Of a stretch of 64,000 bases of DNA, positions 12,301 to 24,960 are shown one piece after another. This DNA comes from Procambarus clarkii (lineage: Eukaryota > Arthropoda > Malacostraca > Decapoda > Cambaridae), in assembly GCF_040958095.1 (NCBI RefSeq), contig NC_091188.1, positions 36,865,713 to 36,929,712 on the forward strand. Reading direction: 5' to 3'. Made by a program: the position numbers and the translations under genes. The notes beneath the pieces are model-generated. The model did no database searches, was not told the DNA's origin, and worked only from the letters and a program-made list of their open reading frames with translations. Position 1 is the first letter of the stretch. Each line of letters begins with the position of its first letter.

Positions 12301-15300
12301 GTTTGGGCAAAATGTGACCCCTCGCTACTCTCAGTATTTGGCATATTTTTGGTTTAAAAAATCGTAATTTCATACTGCGAATACGTGCAGTGAGCCAGAA
12401 TTTGGCTTCAAAATATGGCTCAAGCGTCAAAATTGGGTTGTTTGGGATACTTCAAAAACTGCAGGGAGGGTTTGGGCAAAATTTGATCCATCGCCGCTTT
12501 AAGTAATTGGCATTTTTCGGTATAAAAAGTCGTAATTTCAAACAGCGAATACGTGCAGAGAGCCATAATTTGGCTCCAAAATATGGTTCAAGGGTCGAAT
12601 TTGGGATGTTTGGGATGTTTTGCCAACTGCAGGGGGGTTTGGGCAAAGTGTGACCTATCGCCGCTCTTAGTACTAGGCATATTTTCGGTATAAAAAGTCG
12701 TAATTTCAAACTGCGTATACATGCCGAGAGCCAGAATTTGGCTCCAAAATATGGCTCAAGCGTGGAATTTGGGATGTTTGGAATATTTTGAAAACTGTAG
12801 GGTGGGTTTCTGCCAATTGTGACCCATCGCTGCTCGCAGAAATTTGCATATTTTTGGTATAAAAAGTCGTAATTTCAAAAGGCGAATACGTGCAGACAGC
12901 CAGAATTTTGCCCCACAATATGGCTCACGCATCGAATTTGGGATGTTTGGGATATTTTGAAAACTGCAAGGAGCGTTTGGGCAAAATGTGATCCATCGCT
13001 GCTTTCAGTAATTGGCGTATTTTCGGTATAAAAAGTCGTAATTTCAAACTGCGAATACGTGCAGAGAGCCGGAGTTTGGCTACAAAATATGGCTCAAGGG
13101 TCGAAATTGGGGTGTTTGGGATAATTTGAAAACTACAGGGTGGGTTTGTGCAAAACGTGACCCATCGCCGCTCTCAGTAATTGGCATATTTTCGGTATAA
13201 AATTCGCAATTTCAAACTGCGAATACGTGCAGGGATAGAGAATTTGGCTCCAAAATATGTCTCAAGGGTCGAATTTGGGATATTTGTGATATATTTTAAA
13301 CTGCGGGGGGGTTTGGGCAAAATGTGACCTATCGCTGCCCACAGTAATTTGCATATTTTTGGTATAAAAAGTCGTAATTTCAAACTGCGAATACGTGCAG
13401 AGAGCCAGAATTTTGCTCCAAAATATTGTTCAAGGGTCGAATTTGGGATGTTTGGGATATCTTGAAAACTGCAGGGAGGGTTTGGGCATAATGTGACCCA
13501 TCGCAGCTCTCAGTAATTGGCATATTTTCGGTATAAAAAGTCGTAATTTCAAACTGCGAATACGTGCAGAGAGCCAGAATTTGGCTCTAAAATATGGCTC
13601 AAGCTGCGAATTTGGGATGTTTGGGATTTTTTGAAAACTACAGGCAGGGTTTGGGCAAAATGTGATCTATCGCCGTTTTCAGTTATAGGCGTATTTTATG
13701 TATAAAAAATCATAATTTTAAACTGCGAATACGTGCAGAGAGCCAGAATTTGGCTCCAAAATATAGCTCAAGGGTCGAATTTGGGGTGTTTGTGATATAT
13801 TTTAAAACTGCAGGGAAGGTTTGGCCAAAATGTGATCCATCGCTGCATTCAGCAATTGGCATATTTTCGGTATAAAAAGTCGTAATTTCATACTGCGAAT
13901 ACGTGCTGAGAGCCAGAATTTGACTCGAAAATATGGCTCAAGCGTGGAATTTGGGATGTTTCGAATATTCTGAAAGCTGTAGGGTGGGTTTCTGACAATT
14001 GTGACCCATCGCTGCTCGCAGAAATTTGCATATTTTTGGTATAAAAATTCGAAATTTCAAAAAGCGAATACGTGCAGAGAGCCAGAATTTGGCCCCACAA
14101 TATGGCTCAAAGGTCGAATTTGGGGTGTTTGGGATAATTTGAAAACTGCAGGGTGGGTTTGGGCAAAATGTGACCCATCGCTGCTGTCAGTAATTGGCAT
14201 ATTTTCGGTATAAAATTCGTAATTTCAAACTGCGAATACGTGCAGAGATAGAGAATTTGGCTCCAAAATATGTCTCAAGGGTCGAATTTGGGATATTTTT
14301 GATAAATATTAAACTGAGGGGGGTTTGGGCGAAATGTGACCTATCGCTGCCCTCAGTAATTTGCATATTTTTGGTATAAAAATTCGTAATTTCAAACTGC
14401 AAATACGTGCAGAGAGCCAGAATTTTGCTCCAAAATATGGCTCAAGCTGCGAATTTGGGATGTTTGGGATATTTTGAAAACTGCAATGGTGGGTTTGGGC
14501 CAAATGTGACCTATCGCAGCTCTCAGTAATTGCCATATTTTCGGTATAAAAAGTCGTAATTTAAAACTGCGAATACGTGCCGAGAGCCAGAATTTGGCTC
14601 CAAAATATGGCTCAAGCGTCGAATTTTTTATTTTTGGGATATTTTAAAAACTGCAGGGAGGGTTTGGGCGAAATGTGACCCATCGCTGCTTTCAGTAATT
14701 GACATATTTTCGGTATAAAAATTGGTAATTTCAAACTGCGAATACGTGCAGAGAGCCAAAATTTGGCTCCAAAATATGGCTCAAGGGTCGAATGTGGGGT
14801 GTTTGTGATATATTTCAAAACTGTAGGAGAGTTTGGGCAAAATGTGACCCATCGCCATTCCCAGTAATTAGCATATTTTCGGTATAAAAAGTCGTGATTT
14901 CAAACTTCGAATACGTGGAGAGATCCAAAATTTGGTTACAAAATATGGCTCATGGGTCGAATTTCGGATGTTTTAAATATTTTGAAAACTGCAGGGGAGT
15001 TTAGGCAAAATGTGACCCCTCGCCGCTCTCAGTATTTGGCATATTTTTGGTTTAAAAATTCGTAATTTCATACTGCGAATACGTGCAGTGAGCCAGAATT
15101 TGGCTTCAAAATATGGCTCAAGCTTCAAAATTGGGTTGTTTGGGATACTTCAAAAACTGCAGGGAGGGTTTGGGCAAAATTTGATCCATCGCCGCTTTAA
15201 GTAATTGGCATTTTTCGGTATAAAAAGTCGTAATTTCAAACAGCGAATACGTGCCGAGAGCCAGAATTTGGCTCCAAATTATGGTTCAAGCGTTGAATTT

Positions 15301-18300
15301 TTGATGTTTGGGATATTTTGAAAACTGCAAGGAGGGTTTAGGCAAAATATGACCCATGGCTGCTCTCAGTAATTGGCATATTTTCGGTATAAAAAGTCGT
15401 AATTTCAAACTACGAATACGTGCAGAGAGCCAGAATTTGGCTCTAAAATATTGCTCAAGCTTGGAATTTGGGATGTTTGGAATATTTTGAAAAATGTAGA
15501 GGGGGTTTCTGCCAATTGTGACCTATCACTGCTCGCAGAAATTTGCATATTTTTGGTATAAAAAGTCGTAATTTCAAAAGGCGAATACGTGCAGAGAGCC
15601 AGAATTTGGCCCCACAATATGGGTCACGCATCGAATTTGGGATGTTTGGGATATTTTGAAAACTGCAGGGAGTTTTTGGGAAAAATGTGATCCATCGCCG
15701 CTCTCAGTAATTGGTGTATTTTCGGTATAAAAAGTCGTAATTTCAAACTGCGAATACGTGCAGAGCCAGAATTTGGCTCCAAACTATGGCTCAAGGGTCG
15801 AATTAGGGGTGTTTGGGATAATTTGAAAACTGCAGGGTGGGTTTGGGCAAAATGTGACCCATCGACGCTCTCAGTAATTGGCATATTTTCGGTATAAAAT
15901 TCGTAATTTCAAACTGCGAATACGTGCAGAGATAGAGAATTTGGCTCCAAAATATGTCTCAAGGGTCGAATTTGGGATATTTGTGATATATTTTAAACTG
16001 CGGGGGGGGTTGGGCAAAATGTAACCTATCGCTTCCCTCCGTAATTTGCATATTTTTGGTATAAAAATTCGTAATTTCAAACTGCAAATACGTGCAGAGA
16101 GCCTGAATTTAGATATAAAATATGGTTCAAGCGTCGAATTTTGGATGTTTGGGATATTTTGAAAACTGGAGGGAGGGTTTCGATGCTCTCAGAAATTTGC
16201 ATATTTTTGGTATAAAAATTCGTAATTTCCAACGGGGAATATCTGCAGAGAGCCAGAATTTGGCTCCACAATATTGCTCAACCATCGAATTTGGGATGTT
16301 TGGGATATTTTGAAAACTGCAAGGAGTGTTTGGGCAAAATGTGGTCCATCGCTACTTTTAGTAATTGACGTATTTTCGGAATAAAAAGTCGTAATTTCCA
16401 ACTGCGAATTCGTGCAGAGAGCCAGAATTTGGCTCCTACATATCACTTATGCGTACAATTTCGGATGTTTGGGATATTTTTGAAAACTGCAGGGGGGGTT
16501 TGGGCAAAATGTGACCCATCGCCACTCAGTAATTGCGTAATTTCGGCATAAAAGTCGTAATTTCAAACAGCGAATACGTGCAAAGCGCCAGAATTTGGCT
16601 CCAAAATATGGCTCAAGAGTCGAGTTTGGGGTGTTTGGGATATTTTGAAAACTGCAGGGAAGTTTGGGTAAAATGTGACCCATCGCTGCTGCCAGTAATT
16701 GGCATATTTTCGATATAAAAAGTCGTAATTTCAAACTGCGAAGTCCTGTAGAGAGCCAGAATTTGGTTATAAAATATGGTTCAAGCGTCGAATTTGGGAT
16801 GTTTGGGATAATTTGAAAACTGCAGGGACGGTTTGAGCAAAATGTGATCCATCGACGCTTTCAGTTATAGGCGTATTTTTGGTATAAAAAGTCGTAATTT
16901 TAAACTGCGAATACGTGCAGAGAGCCAGAATTTGGCTTCAAAATATGGCTCAAAGGTCGAATTTGGGATGTTTGTGATATGTTTTAAAATTGCAGGGGGG
17001 TTTGGGCAAAATGTGACCCATTGCTGCCCTTTAGTAATTTGCATGTTTTTGGTATAAAAAGCCGTAATTTCAAACTGCGAATACGTGCAGAGAACCTGAA
17101 TTTGGCTCCAAAATATTGCATAATCATCGAATTTGGGATGTTTGTGATATTTTGAAAACCTTGGGGGGGGGGGGGCTCGGCTAAATGTGACCCATCGATG
17201 CTCTAAGAAATTTGCATATTTTTGGTATAAAAAGTCGTAATTTCAAAAGGCGAATATGGGCAGAGAGCCAGAATTTGGCTCCAAAATATGGCTCAAGCTT
17301 CGAATTACGGATGTTTCGGATATTTTGAAAACTGCAGGAGGGTTTAGCAAAATGTGACCCGTCGCTGCCCTCATTAATTTCCATATTTTTGGTATAAAAA
17401 GTCGTAATTTCAAACTGCGAATACGTGCATAGAGCCAGAATTTGTCTCCAAAATATGGCTTAATCGTCGAATTACGGATGTTTGGGATATTTTGAAAACT
17501 GCAGTGGAGGTTTGGGCAAAATGTGACCAATCGCCGCTCTCAGTAATTGGCATATTTCCGGTATAAAAAGTCCTAATTTCAAACTGCGAATACGTGCAGA
17601 GAGCCAGAATTCGGCTCCAAAATATGGCTCAAGCTTCGAATTTGGGATATTAAAAATATTTTGAAAACTGTAGGGGTGGGGGGGTTCCGGCAAAATGTGA
17701 CCCATCGATGCTCTCAGAAATTTGCATATTTTTGGTATAATAAGTCGTAATTTCAAACTGCGAATACGTGCAGAGAGCCAGAATTTGCCTCCAAAATATA
17801 GCTTAATCGTCGAATTACGGATGTTTGGGATATTTTGAAAACTGCAGTGGGGGTTTGGGCAAAATGTGACCCCTCCCCGCTCTCAGTAATTGGCGTGTTT
17901 TCGCTATAAAAATTCGTAATTTCAAACTGCGAATACATGCAGAGAGCCAGAATTTGGCTCCAAAATATAGCTCAAGGGTCGAATTTGGGGTGTTTGGATT
18001 ATCTTGAAAACTGCAGGGGGGTTTGGGCAAAATGTGACCTATCGCTGCTCTCAGTAATTGGCATATTTTCGGTATAAAAATTCGTAATTTCAAACTGCGA
18101 ATACATCCAGAGAGCGAGAATTTGGCTCCAAACTATGGCTTAAGCGTCGAATTTGGGATGTTTGGGATATTTTGAAAACTGCAGTGAGGGTTTGGGCAAA
18201 ATGTGATCCATTGCCGATTTCAGTAATTGGCTTCTTTCGGTAAAAAAAATCGTAATTTCAAACTGCGAATACATGCAGAGAGCGAGAATTTGGCTCCAAA

Positions 18301-19410
18301 ATATGGCTCAAGGGTCGAATTTCGGATGTTTCGGATATTTTGAGAACTGAAAGGAGGTTTGGTCAAAATGTGACCCATCGCTGCTCCCAGTAATTGGGAT
18401 ATTTTCGGTATAAAATGTCGTAATTTCAAACAGCGAATACGTGCGAAGAGCCAGAATTTGGCTCCTTCATATGTCTCATGCGTTAAATTTGGGATGTTTA
18501 AAATATTTTGAAAACTGTAGGGGGGGGGGGTCCGGCAAAATGTGACCCATCGATGCTCCCAGTAATTGGCATATTTTCGGTATAAAAAGTCGCAATTTCA
18601 AACTTCGAATACGTGCAGAACGCCAGAATTTGGCTCTAAAATATGGCCTAATTTTCGATTTTTGGATGTTTGGGATATTTTGAAAACTGCAGTGTGGGTT
18701 TGGGTAAAATGTGACCAATCGCCGCTCTCAGTAATTGACATATTTTCGGTATGAAAAGACGTAATTTCAAACTGCAAATACGTGCAGAGAGCCAGAATTT
18801 TGCTTCAAAATATAGCTCAAGCGTCGAATTTGGGATGTTTGGTATATTTTGAAAACTGCAGGGAGGGTTTGGGCAAAATGTGATCCATCGACGATTTCAG
18901 TAATTGGCATATTTTGCGTATAAAAAGTCGTGATATCAAATTGAGAATACGTGCAGAGAGCCAGAATTTCGCTCCAAAATATTGCTCAAGGGTCGAATTT
19001 GGGATGGTTGGAATATTTTGAAAACTGCATGGGGGGTTTGGGCAATATGTGACCCATCGCAGCTTTTAGTATATGGTATATTTTCGGTATAAAAAGTCGT
19101 AATTTCAAACTGCGAATACGTGCAGAGAGCCTGAATTTGGCTCCAAAATATGGCACAAGGTTCGGATTTGGGATGTTTGGGATATTGTGAAAATTAGAGG
19201 TTGGGTTTGTGCAAAATGTGACCCATCGCCGCTCTCAGTAATTGGCATATTTCCGGTATTAAAAGTCGTAATTTCAAACTGCGAATACGTGCAGAGAGCC
19301 AGAATTTGGCTCCAAAATATGGCACAAGCGTCGAATTTAGGATGTTTGGCATATTTTGAAAACTGCTGTGGCTTTTGGGGCAAAATGTGACCCATCGATG
19401 CTCTCAAAAA
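6351..19410 (+). repeat. 169-bp satellite array, second orientation, about 77 monomers
   Basis: The same satellite reads here as TCGTAATTTCAAACTGCGAA, GTGCAGAGAGCCAGAATTTG, GCTCCAAAATATGGCTCAA, GGGATGTTTGGGATATTTTG, AAAACTGCAGGG and GGCAAAATGTGACCCATCG. The length is near one nucleosome repeat, as in many centromeric or heterochromatic satellites. That role is inference. The many 60-130 aa frames share one consensus and change frame between monomers, so they are not proteins. Confidence 0.95.
9040..16090 (+). repeat. 2,698-bp higher-order repeat inside the 169-bp satellite, about 2.6 copies
   Basis: Marked monomer variants recur at a fixed distance: 9,215/11,914/14,612; 10,008/12,706/15,405; 10,476/13,174/15,871; 11,190/13,888; 11,303/14,001. 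The spacing is 2,697-2,699 bp, i.e. 16 monomers. Neighbouring monomers within a unit are clearly diverged, while monomers one unit apart are almost the same. The third copy has a substituted stretch at about 15,250-15,400 and ends near 16,090. Confidence 0.9.
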
Positions 19411-20333
19411 TTTGCACATTAAAAATGCATATTGAAAACGTTGTTTCCAATTCAAATGATAAAAATCAATGTGTTTTCTTTAGAATTACCTAAAATGTTC
19501 CTGAATTTCCGTTTATATTACCGAAAGAAGAGGTACTCGCAAAATCGCTCTTATCAGGCTGAAACGTCGAAATATGCAATAAAAATAGAAATTCTTTCCA
19601 AATCAATATCTTACTTACTGTTCCTAACATGTTAAATATGGTTGAATCAAAATAATGTATTTAAGTTTCATTTGCAATGAATTACGTGTTTGCATCATAT
19701 ATATCGTATTTTTAACGAATTAATGACAATAAACCGAAAATGTTTAAAAACATGCAAAAACAGCAAAATATTGCCTAAATCGTTCATATTTGGTTTATAT
19801 CTCTTGAAGGAAAGTTAGGATGATGAATGTCAAAATATTACTAAATTCGATGATTTTTAGTACAAAACAAAATGCAGGAAAACTTGCTTGAAAACTCAAT
19901 ATTATGCGAAATTCTGAGATTTGCAGGACAAATCACTTATCGCGAGAAAACATGTAGTAGTATCGAAAGACTAGTAAATTAGAATATGTTTACATAAAAT
20001 CACACTGCACGAAAAACGGGGAAAAAGTTACTATATTACCTAATTCGAGAATTTTTTCTTTAAATCATAAAGCAAGATTTCATGTTATTTTGATCATTAA
20101 AAAAATTGTGAAAATGTTGTTTCCTATACAAATGATATATATCAATGTGTTTTAATTTGAAATAACTTAAGTGTTCCTGATTGTCCGTTTATATAACTGA
20201 AAGAAGATGTACTCGTAAAACCGCTCTAATCCAGCTGAAACGTCAAAATATGCAATGAAAACAGAAATTCTTTCCTAATCAATATCTTACTCACTGTTTT
20301 AACAAGGTACATATGGTTCATCCAAAATAATGC
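19411..20333. repeat. AT-rich ~670-bp satellite, left part
   Basis: Landmark GTTGTTTCC(A/T)A..CAAATGAT occurs at about 19,440 and 20,114, 674 bp apart, and again in the array right of the BEL element. The block holds about 1.4 monomers and is cut by the BEL/Pao insertion at 20,333. Confidence 0.88.
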
Positions 20334-21309
20334 TGTGGGAACCGACCTGTGAGATTTATATTTACGTTAATTTATATACTTCGATAGCAATTTGTATAAT
20401 GATAAGTGGACTGTATTTCTGCAATAATCTCATAATCTCACAAATCGATCCTCTACACATTAGGGGGGGTTTATATTAATTTATATATATGCAGCCAATC
20501 AAACTACAGTAATAGACTACATACATTGAAGAGGTTCCTTATCTTACAGTACAGCTGACCTTAATCCACCAGGTATAACCAGGATGTAGACCACATTTTC
20601 CCTCTTTGAGGTAGCTTCCATCACCCTGGTAACTGATGCACAAAGCATGCTTCCTCGTCTTGACCTGTCAAAAGGGCGCTAACTGTGAAGCCAGAAACCT
20701 AGTATATGACAGGTATATCAGAGAAAACACTGTACATGGAACCTTAAAGACCTGGCTTAATTACCTTTAGTTTGAGGCTACCACGTGCTCTAACTGGGTC
20801 ACCCTATATAATGACATTAATGGCCATAAATGAAAGATACATGGGTTTCGGAAAGAACACTTAACTTGAATTTGTTGACAGCGTGTTGAAGATGGTACAC
20901 CTTTGGTTTCCATAACACTTCGTCCAAGTAAAATTAACAGGAGCCGTATTTGCACCCGTGTGCCTCTGGTCTAGTACAAACAATGGCTGCCCTCCCTCAC
21001 CCTGACGCCTAGCTTACATTGTCCAGATGTCAATAAGTGATAGAAGGGTCACATTTACTCTACTTTAATACTGATAATTAAGTTAATTTATATGAGATGT
21101 TTTATGATGGTAAAGTCCAAAGACTAATGTATTTAAGAATAATTCCAACCAGAATAGGTGGTGAATTTAAAATAGTATGTGGTAATGATATTCCATTTTC
21201 TATAGACGGTAATTCCACTACAAGTTACGTTTTCTATGGTTAACTTGTTTATACAATACAGCTCTTATCTGTCTGTATGATATATTAAATGGTGTCGGAT
21301 TTTCCGACA
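20334..21309 (-). repeat. BEL/Pao LTR (3' LTR of the minus-strand element)
   Basis: Begins TGTGGGAACC and ends TTTTCCGACA on the plus strand. The end TGTCGGATTTTCCGACA is itself an inverted repeat. It matches 24,961-25,935 almost base for base. Confidence 0.92.
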
Positions 21310-22005
21310 TAATTCCCCAGGGGGCTGCTCACGGGTCGAAGTCCTATTTAGAACAGACGAACACCGATACTCCTCCTTCGAATTATTAGATTAATTTGAT
21401 GTTAGTAGTTAGTAATCACACATTTGTGTCTCTGTTCGTACAGGACGAATGTCCCGTACTAGAGTTGCAGGGGTTAGAAGTCTAATGCGATTTCATTTCC
21501 CTGTCAACTCTTGAAAGGCTAATATTCAAGCCTAAATACATATTATTTAACCCAGAAGACTGGATGTGATCAAGTACTACAGTCAAATATGACTCAGGGA
21601 CTGCAGTGAGATCAGTGACATTAGATATAACTTGAAGTTTGTTCAGGTAACTAGTCACTGATATATAAACACTGAGGCCCATGGAATACATCTTGATTAA
21701 ATAATAAATGTATCAAATCAGTCATCAGATTTATTGGGGTTTAATTTAGTTAATTGATTCAGAAGATTGAATAGCTCATCATTAAAGTAAAGTATGGTTC
21801 TGAGACTGCAGTGGGTTCAGTGACATTGGTCGCAGTGACTTGTAGCTGTTTAGGCTACTGTTCACTGATTTGCCACTGAGGCCTCATGAACTCATCTTCA
21901 GCTTCAAATGATGATACTAACATCAACCTCTGTTGGTATAGTCAGCTGTAATCTCCTTAGTATAATGCTACTGGAGAAATATAATCAGCTGACAAATTTA
22001 GATTT
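21310..22005 (-). other. BEL/Pao internal noncoding 3' region, pol deleted
   Basis: No coding potential for RT or integrase. Two diverged tandem copies of a ~240-bp segment are visible (shared TGCAGT...TCAGTGACATT...CACTGAGGCC near 21,600 and 21,810). A short purine-rich GGGGAA lies next to the LTR on the minus strand and may be what remains of the polypurine tract. Confidence 0.6.
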
Positions 22006-23988
22006 CTACTGGTATTGTTTATCTGCAGGCATAGGTCTCCTCAGGCTTGATACTGGGCCTGAGAGTAATTTACCTCCTGCAGAGTTTAACATGGTTATGC
22101 CCTGATATTTAGTAGGGCTACCGATGAATCGATGACAATAGTCTGTCCCTACAAGGAGACCGAAGTCGGTGAGGTGATCAGACTTAATATTATCTGCCAA
22201 TTTTATTCCTCTATTTCTCAGGAATTTGGCTGTTGCTCTCAGACCTTGAACTTGTAGGTCTACTGGTATTTTGTCCACCACAATGGCTTGTACTCGACAG
22301 ACGTACCTGCCTAAACGTACTGATGGTTGTACCACCTGGTACACTTGAGGTCCTGCATCTGTTACAAACCCTGAGATATTGAATGACATCTGGGCTACAG
22401 GCCTTAATTGTAGTTCATCTGCCAGCTTTTTAGTGATATATGTTCTCTGGGATCCTTGGTCAAACAACCCACGGGTATGGACCTTGGCCCTCTTATTCAG
22501 GATGGTAATTTGGGCAGTAGGCAAAGTCGCATTACCTTTAGACTTTGCCGATTGGACACTCTTTGTTGGTTGCACCTTGCAGTACTGTACTGAGGTGGGA
22601 ATGCTATCTTCCACCTTGGGGTTTGGAGACGTTGTTTTGGTGTCTCTGCACAATGCTGCATGGTGCTGACCTTTGTTACACCTATTACAGGTGTGTAATT
22701 GGATATCACAGTCCTTGATGTTATGTTTCCTGAGGCACCTCGTGCAATGTTGCAAATCTTTGAGTCGCTCAACACGGGCGTCACTATCAGGAAAATTAGG
22801 GCAGTGGTACATTGAATGTTTCTCATTGCAGAACAAACATGTTCCATAGCTTCCAGTACCCTTTGGTGTCACGTTCTTGGGTGACACAGTAACTATAGGC
22901 TTGGAGGGTCCCACTGCATATACGCCCACACTGCTACTGTTCCACTTTGGTGTTGAATTATATTGTCTAGATTGATTTGGAGTACCTTTGGTACTCTGCG
23001 GTTTACTATTATTGGTTTCTGAGGGTTTACTTGGTGGTTTTAATTTGTCATGTGTTCGTAATTGATGAACTACTGACTTTAAACCTTCAGATATTTCATT
23101 CATAGATAAGATGCTTTTATTGTAATGAGCACTCATTTGTCTCAATATGTCCCTAGGTATTTTCTCCTGGACAATTATTTTCAAGACCCACTCAGCCCCG
23201 TTTGTATCTGCTGTCAGGCTAAGGGCATTGATCAATGATTCTACCTCCAGCTTGAAGACTTGGAGTGAATCAGCTGAAGCCTCCGGTGGGGGTAAATGCA
23301 ACAGCTCATGAACTAAATGTGATGTTCTTACTTCTGGATCAGCATAATTATCCTTGAGGAGTTTTACTGCCAGATCATAGCCGTCATTAGTTAATCTCAG
23401 ATGGGATACTACTGTTTTACCCTCACCTGATAATTGGCCTTGCAAATAAGAGAATTTACTACTCTTTGGTAAAGATTGTTTTGAGTCTACAAGGTCAACG
23501 AATTTGTTCCAAAATTCGTCCCAATCTTCCTCATCTTTTCCTAAGAAAGTGGGTAAATTAATTGGAGGGAGTCGAGCTTCTGCTTGACTCGTATTAGATG
23601 CAACTGTTGTTGTTGTTGCTGTAGTTGTTGCCTTGTTCTGGGCAATTAATTTGACATAAGGCTGTAACGTGGCCTGAGTGTGATCTTCATAATTCGCAAG
23701 ATCAACCATAATGTCGTCTATTTCTGTTTCTGATAAACTGGTGTTGGCAAGTTCAGCCACATATGTTGCTATTTGGCATTTGATTTGCTCAAATTTACAT
23801 GCAGCTGCTTGATAATAGCTTTCCAGGTCAGCATAATCAACTTGAGATTGTTGTGACAAATCTTCACATTTCTTGATCTGTCTTGTTAAGTGGCCTTTAA
23901 GACCTGCAAGGGTTCTTTTCATTCTCCCTTCATTATCCATCCTGGCTAGTTGGTGAAGCCTTGTGGGGCTTGTACTTGGGCTGCTCAT
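22006..23988 (-). CDS. BEL/Pao Gag-protease polyprotein
   Basis: About 660 aa from the ATG at 23,988; the slightly longer call at 24,000 begins with TTG. Order: a charged N-terminal helical region; a DUF1759-type capsid region starting around residue 140 (LPPINLPTFLGKDEEDWDEF, later SYLQGQLSGEGK); a Ser/Asn-rich linker; three zinc knuckles (CLFCNEKHSMYHC, CTRCLRKHNIKDC, CNRCNKGQHHAALC); and a DUF1758-type aspartic protease start with FDQGSQRTYI, where the D-x-G-S signature is kept. Known role: Gag packages the RNA and the protease cuts the polyprotein. The frame ends inside or just after the protease, where pol would continue in an autonomous element. The frame has no internal stop. Confidence 0.88.
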   Translation of the reverse strand: MSSPSTSPTRLHQLARMDNEGRMKRTLAGLKGHLTRQIKKCEDLSQQSQVDYADLESYYQAAACKFEQIKCQIATYVAELANTSLSETEIDDIMVDLANYEDHTQATLQPYVKLIAQNKATTTATTTTVASNTSQAEARLPPINLPTFLGKDEEDWDEFWNKFVDLVDSKQSLPKSSKFSYLQGQLSGEGKTVVSHLRLTNDGYDLAVKLLKDNYADPEVRTSHLVHELLHLPPPEASADSLQVFKLEVESLINALSLTADTNGAEWVLKIIVQEKIPRDILRQMSAHYNKSILSMNEISEGLKSVVHQLRTHDKLKPPSKPSETNNSKPQSTKGTPNQSRQYNSTPKWNSSSVGVYAVGPSKPIVTVSPKNVTPKGTGSYGTCLFCNEKHSMYHCPNFPDSDARVERLKDLQHCTRCLRKHNIKDCDIQLHTCNRCNKGQHHAALCRDTKTTSPNPKVEDSIPTSVQYCKVQPTKSVQSAKSKGNATLPTAQITILNKRAKVHTRGLFDQGSQRTYITKKLADELQLRPVAQMSFNISGFVTDAGPQVYQVVQPSVRLGRYVCRVQAIVVDKIPVDLQVQGLRATAKFLRNRGIKLADNIKSDHLTDFGLLVGTDYCHRFIGSPTKYQGITMLNSAGGKLLSGPVSSLRRPMPADKQYQ

Positions 23989-24960
23989 AATACTGAACAA
24001 GCTCTAATGGTAGCCTAGGGTCAAATTCTGCACTCACTAGGCAATACTCCTACCTCTACTAGAGGTTAGCACTTAAAATTAATACACATTATATATATAC
24101 AATCATACACACTAATGATTTGAGTGATAAACCAGTGTCATTGGAAGTACCTTTACGTTAGCTCTTCTATATCACTCTAGGATGGTAGAGACACTAATTA
24201 ATCACTCAAAGGTGTAATGATCATAAGTAAATTATTATATATACAACTCAACTCGAGTTGATAAAAATTACACCCAAAATAGGGTCTGGACCATTCATTA
24301 ATGGTGTTAGGTTGTTGAACAAAGTACAACTGACTATGGTAATAATGGGACTAGGATGAACGATAATAGTTCAACTAGTCAATGTTAATATCCTACCCTG
24401 TTGTGGGTTGGCAATTAGTAAATATTATACTGTGATCACTAGTGCAATATATATTAAATAATTCTCTATTTTGGAGAAATAATATACACAATTATTGATA
24501 ATAGCCTCTTAATTGCCTCTATGAAACTTCTAATATTATCAAGAAGTATTAAATATTATTAGTGACCTCGCGAAATAAAGTCCACAAAATTCGTAGATAA
24601 TCTCTCGCGAAATTTATCACCACGAAATCCGTGAACAATATCGCGAAGACACAGTCACTAATTTGGCTGGCTTCTATATTAGCGCTGTCATTTCACAGAA
24701 TAACACGCCACCAAATCTGTGGGTGTACATGAAACCGCTGACTAAGGCTTAACTGGGCTGAGGGAGGCTCCTGAGCTCCCTCGAGGCTACGCTGCCGTCT
24801 TTGACTGCTGACCTTTGTTTAAATCACACTGCATTAGTATATTTAATGAATCCACTGGTTAACTGGTTCATCCGGTACTAAGATGACCAAATGTGGGTTC
24901 AAAGGACCAAATATTCCGGTTCCGAAGGTCCAAATAATTCGGTTTCGAAGGACCAAATAA
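23989..24960 (-). other. BEL/Pao 5' leader with three primer-binding-site-like repeats
   Basis: The ~970-bp untranslated leader between the 5' LTR and gag. Directly beside the LTR (24,893-24,958) are three diverged tandem copies of a motif that on the minus strand reads TTTGGTCCTTCGAAACC, TTTGGACCTTCGGAACC and TTTGGTCCTTTGAACCC. These resemble the 3' end of a tRNA (TTCGAA plus GGACCA). The copy nearest the LTR is the likely primer site. Confidence 0.6.

Noticed and set aside
4946-19410. Dozens of 60-130 aa frames (for example those with KLRLFIPKICQLLRAAMGHIL or EPYFGAKFWLSA)
   Set aside because: They are translations of the 169-bp satellite. The same peptide recurs every ~169 bp in changing frames with frequent breaks.
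20767-20955. Small frame inside the BEL LTR
   Set aside because: Lies in LTR sequence without coding conservation; the second LTR copy has it only because the repeats are nearly identical.
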